Origin: Heliopora coerulea
Taxonomy: Eukaryota; Cnidaria; Anthozoa; Scleralcyonacea; Helioporidae
Assembly: GCA_030142905.1 (NCBI GenBank)
Contig: JASJOG010000334.1
Coordinates: forward strand, 22,501-86,500
DNA: 64,000 bases
Direction of reading: 5' to 3'
Shown here: positions 32,413-45,300 of the stretch, one piece after another
Layout of the letters: each line of letters begins with the position of its first letter
Numbering within the stretch: position 1 is the stretch's first letter
Program-made: the position numbers and the translations under genes
The notes under the pieces: model-generated
The model's input: only the letters and a program-made list of their open reading frames with translations
What the model was told of the DNA's origin: nothing
Databases searched by the model: none

Positions 32413-33310
32413 GCTCGATTCACCCAGCTTGATGTTCCACTGGTAATCCTCAATGTCAGCTGTCTACAGCCAGTAGTCTTGGGTGACATTGGTCCATTCA
32501 ACTTTCTTGAGTCTTTCTTAATATCCTCACTGTTCCCAGAAGTGAAGTCTTCTGGAGATTCTCTACCTTAATTATTATTCCTAACCCATCTATCCATTTT
32601 TCCTGCTTCTTGCTTACAGTACCGAGTGCTCCAATATCTACCGGTACTATATCTACCCTCTTCGTTGACCAAAACTCTTTAATGTCGCATTTTAGCTCGT
32701 CGTACTTCTGAATCTTCTCCTTTTCTTTCACTCCGACATTTTTATTATTAGGGATGGCAATGTCAGCTATTAAACATTTCTTTTCTTCTTTCTCCACAAC
32801 AACTATATCTGGTTTTCGACATTCTATGTGATGATCACACTGTATCTTGAAATTTCGTAACACTTCTATCTCATCAGATTCCATCAATCCTTTCAGGGCA
32901 TGATCATACCAATGAGCTGCTAACTCCAAGCTATATTTCCCACATAATGTCTAATTGACTATTCTTGCCACGTTATCATGTCTTCTTATATATTCCCTTT
33001 GAGTAAGTATTTTGCATTCACTAATCAAATGTCCCACACTTTCTCCTTTTTCACCACACAATGGACATTGAGGTGATTCAGCAAACTTATCTATGTTGAC
33101 CTTGGTGTAGTTAGTTCTTAATGCCTGTTCTTGCGCAGCGCAGATAAGAGCTTCTGTTTCTGCCTTGAAATCAGTCTTTTTCAACCACAACCACTTCTAC
33201 TCCTACTCCTTGTCAATGTCATTACTTGTCTCCTTACAGAATTGGTCATATATCTTCTTATTGCTCCACTTCTGCTCTCTTTCCTCTTTTTTCGTCTTTT
33301 TCTTCTTCTT
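32374..33310 (-). mobile_element. LINE A: 5'-truncated RLE-type non-LTR retrotransposon
   Basis: On the minus strand a zinc motif region (CPLCGEKGESVGHLISEC, 32951-33190) is followed by a restriction-like endonuclease (32498-32929) with CRKPDIVVVEK, LIDIAIP and a conserved VDIGALG strand. A short untranslated end and an (AAT)13 tail (32374-32414) close the element. Reverse transcriptase and N-terminus are missing, so this is a 5'-truncated copy. The endonuclease type places it in the R2/NeSL/Hero-like superclade. Confidence 0.65.
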
Positions 33311-33329
33311 ATTATCATTATGTTTCCGT

Positions 33330-36300
33330 TAGCCAGTTCATATTCTAGCCATTATTCCCTCCCACCAAATATTGTTTGGAGGTAACCGAGGTACAGGTGT
33401 TCCCATAGTTGTTCACACTAAGGCTGATGCGCTTCGGCCATACGTTCACTACTCTGGCTGTACCACTCCGCCAAGCACTTTCCTAATTATTGTTTCCCCC
33501 TCAGAAAGCACCGTCCTCTACATTGTAGTGATTATCCTAATCACACTGTCCTCATCCCCAATAATCTTTCTCACTTCTCTGGTTGCATCTTCGACACCAC
33601 CTCCCAGACATCCAATTATTACCGGCACTACTTCCACTCTGTATCTTCTTCTCTTTTCTCTGGTTTCGAATGCCAGCTGCTGATACTTCTGTAACTTCGT
33701 TCTCGTCGCTTCCTTGATGTTCTGATCTTGAGGGCATGACAGATCTTCCTCGCTTTCTCATCCTCTAATGTCAAGTCTGGTCTGCTTGCAGAGCTGGTCT
33801 TTCTTATCCTATGCTTGAAGTCCCAGCTCAACTTGAACCCGTTCCCCTTCAGGACGTGGCCTTTCTCCCATCTAACAGCGTACCATGCCGTATTGGCAGG
33901 GAGACGTTCTCTCTCAACGGCCCAGCTAACAGCCAGGACCATCAAGGCATTGTTGTGCCTACCGAGATACTCGGTTCGTGCTAGGACCTCACACCCTGCA
34001 AGCAGGTGTTGAACGGTTTCATCAAACATCTTGCACAATCTACATTTTCTGTCCCCGCCTCCTATCCCTCACAACACTTTCTACTTCCGAGTCTTCACCA
34101 TCTGTTCCAGCAAATTCATGATTCCAGCCGTCTTCTGTGGTGTGATATTTGTGTTCAACCACACAAAACTCTCGTTCGCCTGCTCTGCAAACACTTGACT
34201 CTGCATACCCTTCTTCTTATAATCATTCTTCAACTTCTCTGTATACCCGTTCTGCATTCTATTCTTCAGCTCCGCCCAACATCCTGCCCATTCTTTCTCC
34301 ATCTTCTCACTATCTTTCTAGACTTCTTCCCCCCTAAATTCAACCTCCACCCCAACTTCACGCAGAGCTTGTTCCGCTTCCCTTTTTAAGCTCTTGTATT
34401 CGCTGTTATACTCTCTCTTCCAAGCAATCTTTATCCAGCGGCTCGTGCTACAAACCATGTACGTTGCCACCCGTACCTTTGTTTCCTTATAAACCTGCCG
34501 CAGGCTCTTCAAGCCGCGCTCTCCATCCTGTCTCTTCAGGTAGAGCCTCTCATCACTTGCCTGTCGGCCCAGCATACCTCTCTTGCGTAGAATATCCTTC
34601 ACCAACATATCAAGGTCATATAAGTCCTTTTGGGTAAACTGGCATACATTCATGGCGTATGCCGCAACCGGGATGACTCTGCAATTGATCTCTCTCATGA
34701 GATTCTTATCATACAGCTCAAACTGTACCAGGCTATCCAACCTCTTTCCCATTTCTGCCTTGATTCTCTGCAATACTTTGTCTTTGTTTATCTGCTTTCC
34801 CTGTTCTATTCCAAGGAATTTTTAGAAGTTATCCTTCTCTGGGTCCAGCGCCTCTACCCTTTCTTCCAATATAGTCAAGCCCTCGCTTTTAGTCATCTTA
34901 CCTCTTCTAATTACTATCCCCGCACATCTCTTCACCCCACACACTGCCTCTGTATCGTCGCTAGCTTTAACGATTATCTCGTTAGCAGCTTCCATCTGTT
35001 TATGACTTTCATGGTAGGTCTTCAGGTCATCAATAAATAAGCTATGCGTCCTCTTCGTGGGTCTTTCACGTGGGGGTCCCATCCTATATCCAATTGTTTC
35101 CTCCAGTAGCATTGTAACTGGGACCTCAGTCAGACAGAATCCTACCGCCGAAAAACTGTCCCCTTGTAAAAAACCACACCGCATTCTAATCCATCTACTC
35201 TGCACCTTGTGATTTCCAGCATTCAACTCTAACCGTGTCTTCCAACTCCTCATCAATTTCCGTAGCACATTTATAAGCGGCTTCGGTACTCCCATCCAAT
35301 CGTACACAATCACCATCTAGTCATGGTGAACTTTGTCATACGCCTTCCTGTAGTCATAAAACGCGACTGCCAGGTTTCTCTTGTGCTCTCTCGCCTCGTC
35401 CATTATACACTTATCAATAAGTAGTTGGTCAACCGTACCCAATACTCTCTCTGAGGCTCCTAGTGGCCCTTCATCCCATATCTCGTTCCGTCGAGCATGA
35501 TCTCTCATGTACCGTCCTATCATACCAGTGAATAACTTGTACGAAGTATTTAGACACGTTATCGGTCTGTACTCCTCCTCAAATGACAAGTCCTCAGTCT
35601 TTGGTAAAAGGACTGTCCTGCCTAAGGTCACCCATTCCGGAATGCCCTCTGGATCTTCATTCCAGCTCTTCATTGTTCTTTCTAAAGCCTTTCAGGTTCC
35701 ACTAAACTTCTTCCACCAGAAATTCTGGATTCCATCAATACCAGGCGAGATCCAATTCTTCCTCCTCGTTATAGCTTTCCCAATGGCTTCCTCACTTATC
35801 TCGATATCCTGTGCGTCCCTGATCTTCTTTCTCAAATCCCCCTTGATTTTCTCCATCCACGGTTGTTCAATAGTAATCTTCTCCTCCTCCCACATGCCTT
35901 CCCAAAATTCCACGAATCTCTCCATTGCTGGGGGCTCGCCTTTAAATTCTTTTGTACTATTCACTCTCTTGTAGAAAGCCCCTTCATCTGTTACAAACAT
36001 TGCGTTATTCTTTCTTCTCTTCCTCTTCTCCACTGCTTTCAGCAGTATCACTTACTTCACCCTCAGCTCATCCAACCACTTCTCCGAGGCTTCCGCAAGC
36101 TTCTGCGTGCCTGCTGATCCTCCTTCTACATACTTCCTCAGTTCTTGTAAGATCCTCACTTCTTTCCTCGTTGCTTTTCTTTGTGTCTTTCTGCGATGGA
36201 GCTCATTATTCACTCTCGCTATTCTCTGCCTTAGTGCCTTAATCTGGTTGCATAACCTCCTCTCTCTTCTATTTCCTCCATTCAATCTCCTTCCTATGTC

Positions 36301-37154
36301 CTTGACTCTTACCTTGGCATTCAGTAATCTTGCTATTGCCCTTCCCATGGCATAAACTGCATCTGTGATCTCCTCCAATATATCGCTACTTTTAAGGTAT
36401 TCGTTAAGTATCTCATTTGCACACTTTGCTATTTCTGGAGACAGTTTTTTTAAGTTTCGGAAGTCTGTTCCTTTCTTCGATGTTGGTCGCATTTGTTGGT
36501 GTTAGCTGCGCTGTGAAAACCTCTCTTAACGCTTTTTCTCCTTCTGTCCCAGCTGCTTCATCTGCTTCTGTTCTTCTATGGGGTTCCTGCTCCACATCTT
36601 TCTCTGACACGCCTACCACTCTTGCTATCTCCTCCAATTCCTCATCCTCAACTCCTACCTCAGTTCCCTCCTCCCCACGCTCCTCATTCCTTTTTCTCAC
36701 CAAGACAAGGTTCGCAATCTGTTTCTCCTTCTTAAATCTAGCAGCATTATCTCTCAGCTTTTGATCTTTTAATCTATCTTCAAACTCCTGTTCCTATCTA
36801 TCACCTACCCTCTTCATGAAACCAAGTCCACGTTCCCTTTCCTTCGTATCTATTTCAACCAGTCGAGCCTTCTTGGCTGTCGTCCAGTGCATACTCTCTG
36901 GTGGGGCCTCAGACTCGGGCTTCTCAGATCGTCCTTCTAGCTGACCCATTACTTCCTCCTCTAATTTGAACCTCCTGGCGTTATCTACTAGGTTCTTGGC
37001 TGAGACAGTCTTTTTTGTCCGCGCTTCATTTGACCATCTCTTTTTAACATACTTCATGAATCCACTTCCTCTCTCTCCTTCCTCAGTTTCTACCTTGAAG
37101 AGTAGTACTTTCTCCTCCAAAGTTCACTCCAGCCTCTTCCCTCTCCCTCAGTAG
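33330..37154 (-). mobile_element. LINE B: nearly full-length but decayed RLE-type LINE
   Basis: Minus-strand fragments appear in the right order: charged N-terminal region, reverse transcriptase, zinc motif and degraded endonuclease. The 3' boundary is uncertain (a short ATT-rich patch near 33310-33330). It lies in intron 2 of the host gene, antisense to it. Confidence 0.6.
33552..36703 (-). pseudogene. LINE B reverse transcriptase / endonuclease remnants
   Basis: Ordered pieces: 36052-36703 N-terminal charged region; 35692-36051 with the finger motif WISPGIDGIQNFWWKKF; 35317-35673 with LPKTEDLSFEEEYRPITCLN and AFYDYRKAYDKVHHD; 34822-35316 with the altered QGDSFS motif and the catalytic FIDDLK; 34318-34773 thumb and linker (LYDLDMLVKDILRKRG); 33628-34038 with the zinc motif (CKMFDETVQHLLAGC) and RPDLTLED of the endonuclease. 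At least six stops or frame changes interrupt the reading. Confidence 0.65.
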
Positions 37155-37229
37155 TTTATGTGTGCTCTAGTAATATTCTCAGCTTGCACTGCATTTGTTC
37201 AGTCTAGAACATCTGCTTCAAGAGTTAAG

Positions 37230-37924
37230 GGTCGACTCATGATTTTATTATTGTTATTAAATATTATTATCCAATATCGCAGCACATTCTCCAAAGGAAG
37301 TGGCGAGGGGTCTTGGCCTCCAAAGGCAGCCCGTCAACAAGACTGTAGCCAACAGAAGAGACAATGTTCCTTCTAGGAAACTCACGGGGATATTTCAAAT
37401 CTTACCATTAAGGATTTTAACACCCATGCGCTCAATCTATGGACTGCCTGCCAACAAGGCTCGACAGGACAAGGACATACTGACGACTAGTTCCAAGAAG
37501 TACTCTCCGATAGCGGATACCCATCCTGGCCTGCAAACAGCATTTACGTGAAGCACTCCCACCCTATTTAGGGCAGTTTCAGTGCGCAGCTGCGAGGGTT
37601 GATGACTGGATATTGTTTTGCTTTTAGACTAATATTTACTCCTTAGCAACATTGTAGGAGGCTGGAACACACCAACCAGTTAAAGTCAGCTGTACCCGAG
37701 CCAATTGTAAGAAATAATGGTTGTAGTCCTTAGGCTAACAGAGCAAGTTTACCAACACCTGTCCAGTCACGTTTTTCGCATGATCCTGGATCGATCCAGC
37801 ATCGGCAGGGTAGGGTCGCCGCACCCTTAGGACACGTATCACCCACCTACTCCTACTAGACACAGGGGTATGAGCTCTGGTCGTTTGGAATCACTAGTTT
37901 CAGATAAACGTCTCGCCTACCTTA
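37230..37924 (-). repeat. Non-coding retroelement copy R2
   Basis: Diverged relative of 31390-32240 in the same orientation, also with an ATT-rich patch at its low end (37240-37275). It sits between LINE B and LINE C. Confidence 0.45.
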
Positions 37925-38020
37925 ATTATTATTATTATTATTATATTACTATGTTATTGTACATATACTTCCTGCAGTGCCAAAGTCATTCCATGATCCT
38001 GGGGCACTTGCGTGTAGTGC

Positions 38021-40717
38021 TTATGTAGTGGAGAGTGTTCTCCTCAAGATATGGGCACTTCCTGAAAGAACGATCTTCTGCACCATTTCTACATTGACAC
38101 TTCCCGGAATTTGGTTGATGTATTTCCCCATGCCTTTTGTAATGAGACCTAACTCCTCCACTGCAAATGGAATTGTGCTTGTCTTCATTTTCCAGATCTT
38201 CGTACCTTCCATTTCAAGGTCCTTATACTTTGATAATTTCTCATTTCGTTTAATTGAAACATTTCTTTCTGATGGTATTGTCATGTCAATCGTGAGGCAG
38301 TTGTTAGCCTTCTTGTCCTTCACAATGATATTTGGTCTATTGGCATTAATCTGCTTATCTGTGTTGACTGGCATGTTCCATAATATTGTGGCACTTTCAT
38401 TTTCAGTCACTGTTTCTGGTATGTGATCATACCAATTATCTGCAGCTGGAAGGTGGTAGTGCTGACAGATTTTCCAATGTAGATATCCTGCTGCTCTACA
38501 TTCATATATTTTTACTGCTATATTAGAGTCAGCTCGTATGGCCACGTCTATCAGGTAGCAGAGCTTGCCATTTTTGTCTTTTATAACAATATCTGGTCTG
38601 TTGGCCTTTATAGTCCTGTCCGTGTGGACAGAGAAATCCCAAAGAATAGTTTTATTCCCTATAACTGTCATAGGGTCAGGATGATGTTCGTACCAGTTTT
38701 TTCCCACTTCTTTTCCATGGTGCTGGCAAATTTTCCAGTGAATGTACTGACCTATCCTATCATATCATTTTTTGTATTCACTTGGGGCAAGGGTTGGACA
38801 GCCTGATACAAGATGATCTATGGTTTCAGAGTAGGTATCACAAATTCTGCACTTTGGGTCATTATTTTTCTTAGCAATATTTGTCTGATAGTTTTTGGTA
38901 GGGAGGCACTAATCATGGGCTGCAAGGATGAGGCCTTCCGTTTCGGCCTTTAATCCAGCACTGCACAACCACTGATGGGTGTGTAATTTATTTACATCAG
39001 CTTGTTTGGTGCGAGTGGGATATTGGCCATGCAAAGGCTTTTCTTGCCAGCTTGTTCTGAGTTTTTCTATTGTTGCCTGTTTTCCTTTCGTTTTTTAGGA
39101 TCTTGGCTATTCTTGTTGGTGGTTGTGTATATTCCTGGATGTTGTCATAATCTAAGGCAATCTCATGCACATATTTATCACTTTCTTTTGCCACAGAGCA
39201 TAGCTTTTTACTTTTTTCATGCACAAAAACACATTTCAGCATCCATTCTTCAGAGTTCTGTAAATATGTTTCCAGTCCAATTGTTGTTGTTTTATAGGAC
39301 ATTTCGAGTTGAATAAGACCTCTACCGCCATCAGTTCTTGGTAAGTAAGTTCTGTCTACATCAGCTTTTGGATGATGCATCCGCTGACAGGTCAAGAGTC
39401 TGCGGATTTTTAGTGTCCATTCGCTCGATGTCTTGTACTGTCCAGTTTACAACATTGAAGCTGTATTGTACGGCGGGCACTGCCAAGCTATTAATCGCAT
39501 TTATTCTGTTTCTCGAGTTTAGTTCTGTGTTCAGAATTAGTCGCAGACGTCTGTAATATTCTTTTCTGACTTTCTCTTTCATTTGATTATGTAGTATTCC
39601 GCACCCTTCGTTAACCCCGAGATACTTGTATGCCTGTTCTTGATCCAATTCTTTTATTTGAGTGCTAACGTCAAGATTTATGTTGTTAGTTTCAGTTATT
39701 TTCCTTCTCTTTATGGTTAGTTTGGCACATTTATCAAGGCCAAATCCCATTCCGATGTTATCACTATATGACTTTACAGTTTTCAGTGGCCCTTCGAGTT
39801 CGTTATCATCTTTAGCAAAAAGCTTTAGGTCGTCCACATAAAAAGGGTGGTTAAATTCATCCTCTTTGATTTTATACCCATAGTTGGCGTTATTTAGTTC
39901 TTGAGATAAGGGGGTAAGAGCGATGCAAAATAAAAGTGGGGAAAGGGAATCTCCTTGAAATATACCTCGGCGTATTGAGACTTTTTGGGACTTTGCTGTT
40001 CCATTTGCGTGACTGAGGTAAAGTGTTGTCTTCCATTGCGTCATACTTTGTTTCAAAAAATTTATTATTACAGGGGATGTTTTGTACAATTCCAGTGACT
40101 TAAGTATCCAAGAATGAGGGACACTATCAAAGGCTTTTCGGTAATCAATTCAAGCCGTGCTAAGGTTGCGTTTTGTTTTGTAGCAGTTCTCTTGAATCAT
40201 TTTGTCGATGAGCAATTGGTCTTTCCATCCATAGGATCCCCGTCTGCATCCTTTTTGCTCGAGGGGAAGAATGTTATTTACATCCAAGTGACAATAGGCC
40301 GATTCTGTAATTATGGATGTCAATTACTTGTATGTAGTGGATAGACATGTGATAGGGCGGTAGTTTTTAGGTTCTTCTGTTTCATCATTTTTAGGCAAGA
40401 GAAATGTGATGCCATTCGTGAGCCAACTCGAGCATATCTTCTGGAGTTTTCATAACATGTGATAGGACTTTTGCGTTACGTTTATGTGTTGAGGATAGAT
40501 GATGAAGCCAGAAGTTGGGGACTTTGTCAGGTCCAGGAGATTTCCATTTCTGTGATTTAGCTAGGGCTTGCTTGACATCTGTGCTCGTAATATCATACCA
40601 ATCTTGGGTTGGTATGTCACGCATTCTTTCGTTTTCAAGGGTAGTCAATTCTGTATTTTCATTGTAGTCTTTGGGTGTTCTCCATATGTTTTCCCAGAAT
40701 TTTTGTACTTCCTCCAT
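38021..40717 (-). pseudogene. LINE C reverse transcriptase and duplicated endonuclease
   Basis: 40391-40717 carries the N-terminal finger (KWKSPGPDKVPNFWLHHL). 39361-40089 carries RRGIFQGDSLSPLLF and the catalytic YVDDLKLFA. 38997-39395 is the thumb region (LPRTDGGRGLIQLE). A zinc motif follows near 38780-38900. The restriction-like endonuclease at 38021-38707 contains two successive half copies: NWYEHHPDPMTV...NRPDIVIKDK and then NWYDHIPETVTE...NRPNIIVKDK. Only the second continues to the C-terminus (KLSKYKDLEMEGTKIW). Several stops and shifts separate the pieces. Confidence 0.7.
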
Positions 40718-40738
40718 AGATGGTGCCCTTTCTATTAC

Positions 40739-40750
40739 TATTTCTTTTTT
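40739..40750. repeat. Left target duplication of the foldback insertion
   Basis: ctatttctttttt (from 40738) is repeated at 41109-41121. Removing one copy and the insert restores a continuous LINE C frame across the site. Confidence 0.7.
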
Positions 40751-41108
40751 AAGGTGCAGTGATCCAGTGTAGACAGCTTCGATAAAAGAGCGGCGTTCTT
40801 GAGGTTATACACTATCTAAGATATAGAAAGCAAGCTTCTCTCTAAGATATAGAAAACAAGCTTCTCTCTAAGATATAGAAAACAAGCTTCTCATTCTAAG
40901 AAATAGAAAACAAGCTTCTCTTCTAAGATATAGAAAACAAGCTTCTCTTCTAAGATATAGAAAACAAGCTTCTCTTCTAAGATATAGAAAACAAGCTTCT
41001 CTTCTAAGATATAGAAAACAAGCTTCTCTTCTAAGATATAGAAAACAATCTTCTTTGAGAAGCTTCTTTTCTATATCTCAGATAGTGTATAACCTCAAGA
41101 ACGCCGCT
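40751..41108. mobile_element. Foldback-type insertion with internal minisatellite
   Basis: Inside the 13-bp duplication lie 36 bases, then an inverted repeat of about 45 bp (40787 onward, gagcggcgttcttgaggtta; complement ending near 41108). Between the arms the unit taagatatagaaaacaagct plus tctct(tc) is repeated about nine times with a period of about 27-29 bases. No coding capacity. The arms could form a long hairpin. Non-autonomous; its mobiliser is unknown. Confidence 0.7.
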
Positions 41109-41525
41109 CTATTTCTTTTTTGCCTATTTCCCTGAAAAAACGTTTTGCATCAGTGACAAATATCTTATTTTGCCTGTAAAACTTTGATCTTTTGATAAAA
41201 TGTCGAATTCACTGTGATTTGAGGAGTAACTTCTGTTTCAGAGATTTTAACCTCAGAGATTCTAAGCTATGTATCTGGTATTTTCTTTTCACCTTGCGTG
41301 ACTTCCCAGTGTTAACATTAGTGCCCCTGCTGATTTCACCCAGTATTGATATTTCACTTCTGAACAGTTCGACTTCTTTCTTTATCCTTTCTTTCCAGGC
41401 TGGTTCCTTTGCCTGTTTTTTGTTTTTCTCATTATTGTTGCGTTCAGTTTATCAGTGATAGTTAGGCCTGTTGAATAGATAGCTATGTTAATTTTGTCAA
41501 GATTTAGCTCATCTTCATCTTTAAT

Positions 41526-42350
41526 TTATTCTTGGAGTGCAGCGTGATATATTTCAACCACTTTTTTGTTTGCCTTCGTTGCTTGAATTTTGGGCAAGTT
41601 TTCCCTATCGTTGATATCTGTGATCTTTACTCTGCTAATAGCACTAATTACAGCATCCTTTGCTTCATTTATAGCGTCTCTATTATTTGTGAAAAATTCT
41701 GCTTTGATTTCCTCTTCGTCTTCATTTATTTCATCGCTTACCTTAGGATCTTCTTCAGCCTGGTTTTCTTCTTCTCGCTCTTGTGCTGGTTGAGTTCCTC
41801 TTGACCTGATATTTTCTATCATTAGATTTATATTTTCAGGGGAGAGGTTTTCGACTTCAACACGTACTTCGTCGTTTATGGTTGATTCTGCATTGCTAAT
41901 TCCTTTTACGCTTTGTTTTATTTGCTCAATTTCAGCTTGTGTAAGTCGGTTGTTGCTCATGATATCCCTACGTACATTTGCTAACTTGTTAGCATTGATG
42001 TATGGTCTTACCTCTTCACCTACTGTGGATCTCCAGATTTCATAAGTTGTGTTGGTTGTGTTTGAAGTTGTTCTTTGCAATGCTGAGTAAAATGACTTCA
42101 TGACTTGAGAGTGCTTTTCCCGTGTCCATGCAATTCGTTTTCCTGAGGAATTTCTATGTGGTGGTGAGTTCGCTGGTCCAAGAGTGGAAGGATTCCGGTT
42201 TTGGTGGCCAAGCGGCTCGTTTGTGGAAGCGTTTATTCCAGATGCAGATTTTTCGACCTCAGACTGGTTCCCCTCTGAGGGACGCGCTTTCTGATAAACC
42301 ACGGGACAAGCGATATGGCTGTTTGTTTTTGTTATTTTTCTTCTACCCAT
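41526..42350 (-). pseudogene. LINE C N-terminal region with Myb-like segment
   Basis: A 274-codon open frame starting MGRRKITKTN. A low-complexity start is followed by a Myb-like stretch (WTREKHSQVMKSFYSAL), then an acidic coiled-coil region. This matches the N-terminal layout of LINE D (WTKKMNMVVMECY). Probably a DNA-binding module of the single-ORF LINE. Confidence 0.5.
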
Positions 42351-42355
42351 AGAAG

Positions 42356-45300
42356 TTATTTTCTATGGATGGGGTTAAAGGTCCATCCAGGGTTGCCCGG
42401 CTCTTTGGATAAAGCTATTACTGATAGGGGGCGCCACTTCCTACCATTTATCGTTCGCGACAGCTTTCGCAGCTGCCATTCACCAATCAGCACGATTAAC
42501 ACTTTGGGTTGCGAGTATAATTGCATCTTCTTTGTTACCACACCAAGGGCTCCAACAATAATCGGAATAACCTCCACTTTGTTGATTTCCCAAATCCGCA
42601 TTATTTCAAATTTCAGTGGCTGATATTTATCTATCCTTAACCCTGTCATCTCCGTAACCCTGTCATCTCCTGGTACTGCTATGTCAATCAAGAGGCATTT
42701 TTTTCCCTTATCTATTAGTGTCAGATCTGGTCTTCTTGCTATGATTTTTTCATCGCATTGGATACTGAAGTCCCAAAGGAGCTTCACTTTTGCATTTTCC
42801 AGCACTGCCTTAGGCTTATGTTCGTACCATTTCTCAGGTCTCTCCATCCCAAACTTCCCACACAATTCCCAATGGACAATGCGTGCAACATTATCGTGCC
42901 TCCGTTTGTACTCCTTCTGCGCCAAAATGGTACATGCACTAATTATGTGGGTCACAGTTTCCCCTGTTGTACCACACAATCTGCACAATGGAGAATCTCC
43001 TGTGTGGTCAATATTGAATTTACATACTTAGTGCGTAATGCCTGTTCTTAGGCTGCACAGATCAAGGCCTCTGTTCCAATTTTCAAATCTGATTTCTTCA
43101 TCCAGGTCCATGTGTGTTCTTTGTCAATCCTATCTCTGTGTTGCTCTTTTTCCATATACCGCACAAACTGGCCATGCATTCTTTTCTCTCTCCATACTTT
43201 CATCTTGTCTTCTTTGAGGTTTTTGAATTTTTCTTTACTCTTGCAGTTTTCTGTGTCTATTATCCCTACTTATCTCACTCCATTCAAAAATTGTTCTTCA
43301 CTGTTTTTTATATACGATCCTAATCCATTTTCCTCGCTTCTTATGCAATCCGTGCATCCAGTGAGTCCCCTCCCTCCTTTGTTTCTTGGTATATACAGTC
43401 TATCTACATCACTGTTCAGATTAAATGCTCCAGCGATCGTCATTTTCTTCCTAGTTTTCCTGTCCAATCCTTTGACCTCATCCTGTGTCCACTTCAGTAT
43501 ACCCGCTCCATATCGTAAAACTGCAACAGCCCATGTATTTATTGCAGTGATTTTGTTCTTGCCATTCAATTTCGAGTCCAAAACCAGCCCCAATCTCCTG
43601 TAATACTCAGTTGTAAATGCTTTTTTCATTTCAACATCCTTAAATTTTTCCATCTCCAAAATCCCAAGGTATTTGTAACCATTCTCTTCTATGTCCTTCA
43701 TCACCTGTCCATCAGGGAGTTCTATCCCATCAGTTGCAATCACCTTGCCTCTTTTCATCACCAATACGCCACACTTCTTCATGCCAAACTCCATACCTAT
43801 ATCACTACTAAAAAATACACTGTATTCACCAATGAATCAATTTGATTCTGGTTCTTGCCAAACAGCTTGAGGTCATCCATGAAAAGCAAATGGTTGGTTT
43901 TCAGCTGTCTCTCACACCATTCATATCCCATTCCAGTTTTTCTCAGCAGCAGTGAAAGCGGTATCATACATAAGACAAAAAGAAGAGGTGGAAGACTATC
44001 TCCCTGAAAAATTCTCCTTTTTATATTCACCTCTCCTAGCACTGTCCCTGCAGAGCTTAGTTGTGTTTTCCATATTGCCATACTTCTTTTTATGAATTCA
44101 GTTACATTCTCAAAAATTCCAAATATCCTCATGCACTCCAATATCCAACTGTGGGGGACACGATCATACGCTTTCCAATAATCCACCCACGTCTTGGCCA
44201 AGTTCTTATGTCTCCTCTTACAGTCTCGAAGTATTGCCTTATCTATCAGCAATTGATCCTTTATACCTCTGCTCCTCCGTCTGCATCCCTTTTGCTCTTC
44301 TGGTGGTATGTTTTCATTGTCCATAAATGTGTACATACTCTCAGCTATAGTCCCTGTCATTAATTTTCACATAAGTGGTAGACACGATATTGGCTGAAAG
44401 TTGTCGACAGCATTCCCTTTTGCCGGGTCCTTCAAGCATAGAACAGTCCTCCCATAAGTCATCCAACTTGGTATTGGTTTCCCATTATTTAATATATCAT
44501 TACGTTCAACTGATATTTTACCGTGAAGAGATGTAAAGTTTTTTAACCAATACCCTTGAACACCATCTGGCCCAGCCCCCTTCCAATTTGGTACTTTACG
44601 ACACCGGATGTTAACCATTTGCTCTGTAATCACAACTGGGTTTTGCAAGGTGTGTATTCTTTCGTTTTTGATATCAGTTAACCATTCTGCATCAGCCTTT
44701 TGCTCCTTCTCCGCACTCCAAATGTCTCCCCAAAATTTCTTGCTTTCCTCCGCATCTGGAATTAAACTCTCTTGCCAAAAATCACCATTTAGTTCTTGAT
44801 AGAATTTTTTCTCGTCTGTCCTGAACGTCCGATTTTGTCTGTATTGAGCTATTCTCTGCTCATACTTTTTGATTTTCGCTGTTTTGGCTGTCAGACGTTG
44901 CTTTAGCTCTTCTAAAACAACATCCAATCCCTTCCTTGCAATTTTGTATCTTCGGTCTAGTTCTTTGTACTTCCTTTCAATTTTCAATTGTCCCCTAGTC
45001 TTTCTCTTTAGCATATTAACATCTCGCCTCAAAATCTTTATGTTCTCTTGAATCCTTCTCTTCCACCATGGTTCTGTCCTTTTGTTGTTTTTCCTCTTCA
45101 TTCCCAATGCCTTTGCCACATGTGTTGTTCCAGCCTTGATTAAATCATTTATTTCCTTGATATCTCGTACTTCTATTTACCGAAGCAACCTATTAACATT
45201 GCCCGTTATGTTCTTTAACCTTCTAGTATCTACCTTTTTGAAATCTTTGTAATCTGCGAATTCCCTCGTTTTCATCGTTTCCAAAATTTCTCTGATAGTG

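Larger units (their letters stand above)
37925..42350 (-). mobile_element. LINE C: RLE-type LINE interrupted by a foldback insertion
   Basis: The element ends at low coordinates in an (AAT)n tail (37925-37950) and begins near 42350 with an ATG frame. N-terminus, reverse transcriptase, zinc motif and endonuclease follow in order on the minus strand. A 358-bp insertion with a 13-bp target duplication splits it at 40751-41108. Confidence 0.65.

Noticed and set aside
33131..37551. Plus-strand Ser/Leu/Phe-rich frames across LINE B
   Set aside because: They are antisense shadows of the Lys/Glu-rich LINE proteins on the minus strand.
40787..41108. CRISPR-like array of short repeats
   Set aside because: The whole unit repeats with no spacers, and it is bounded by inverted arms and a target duplication.
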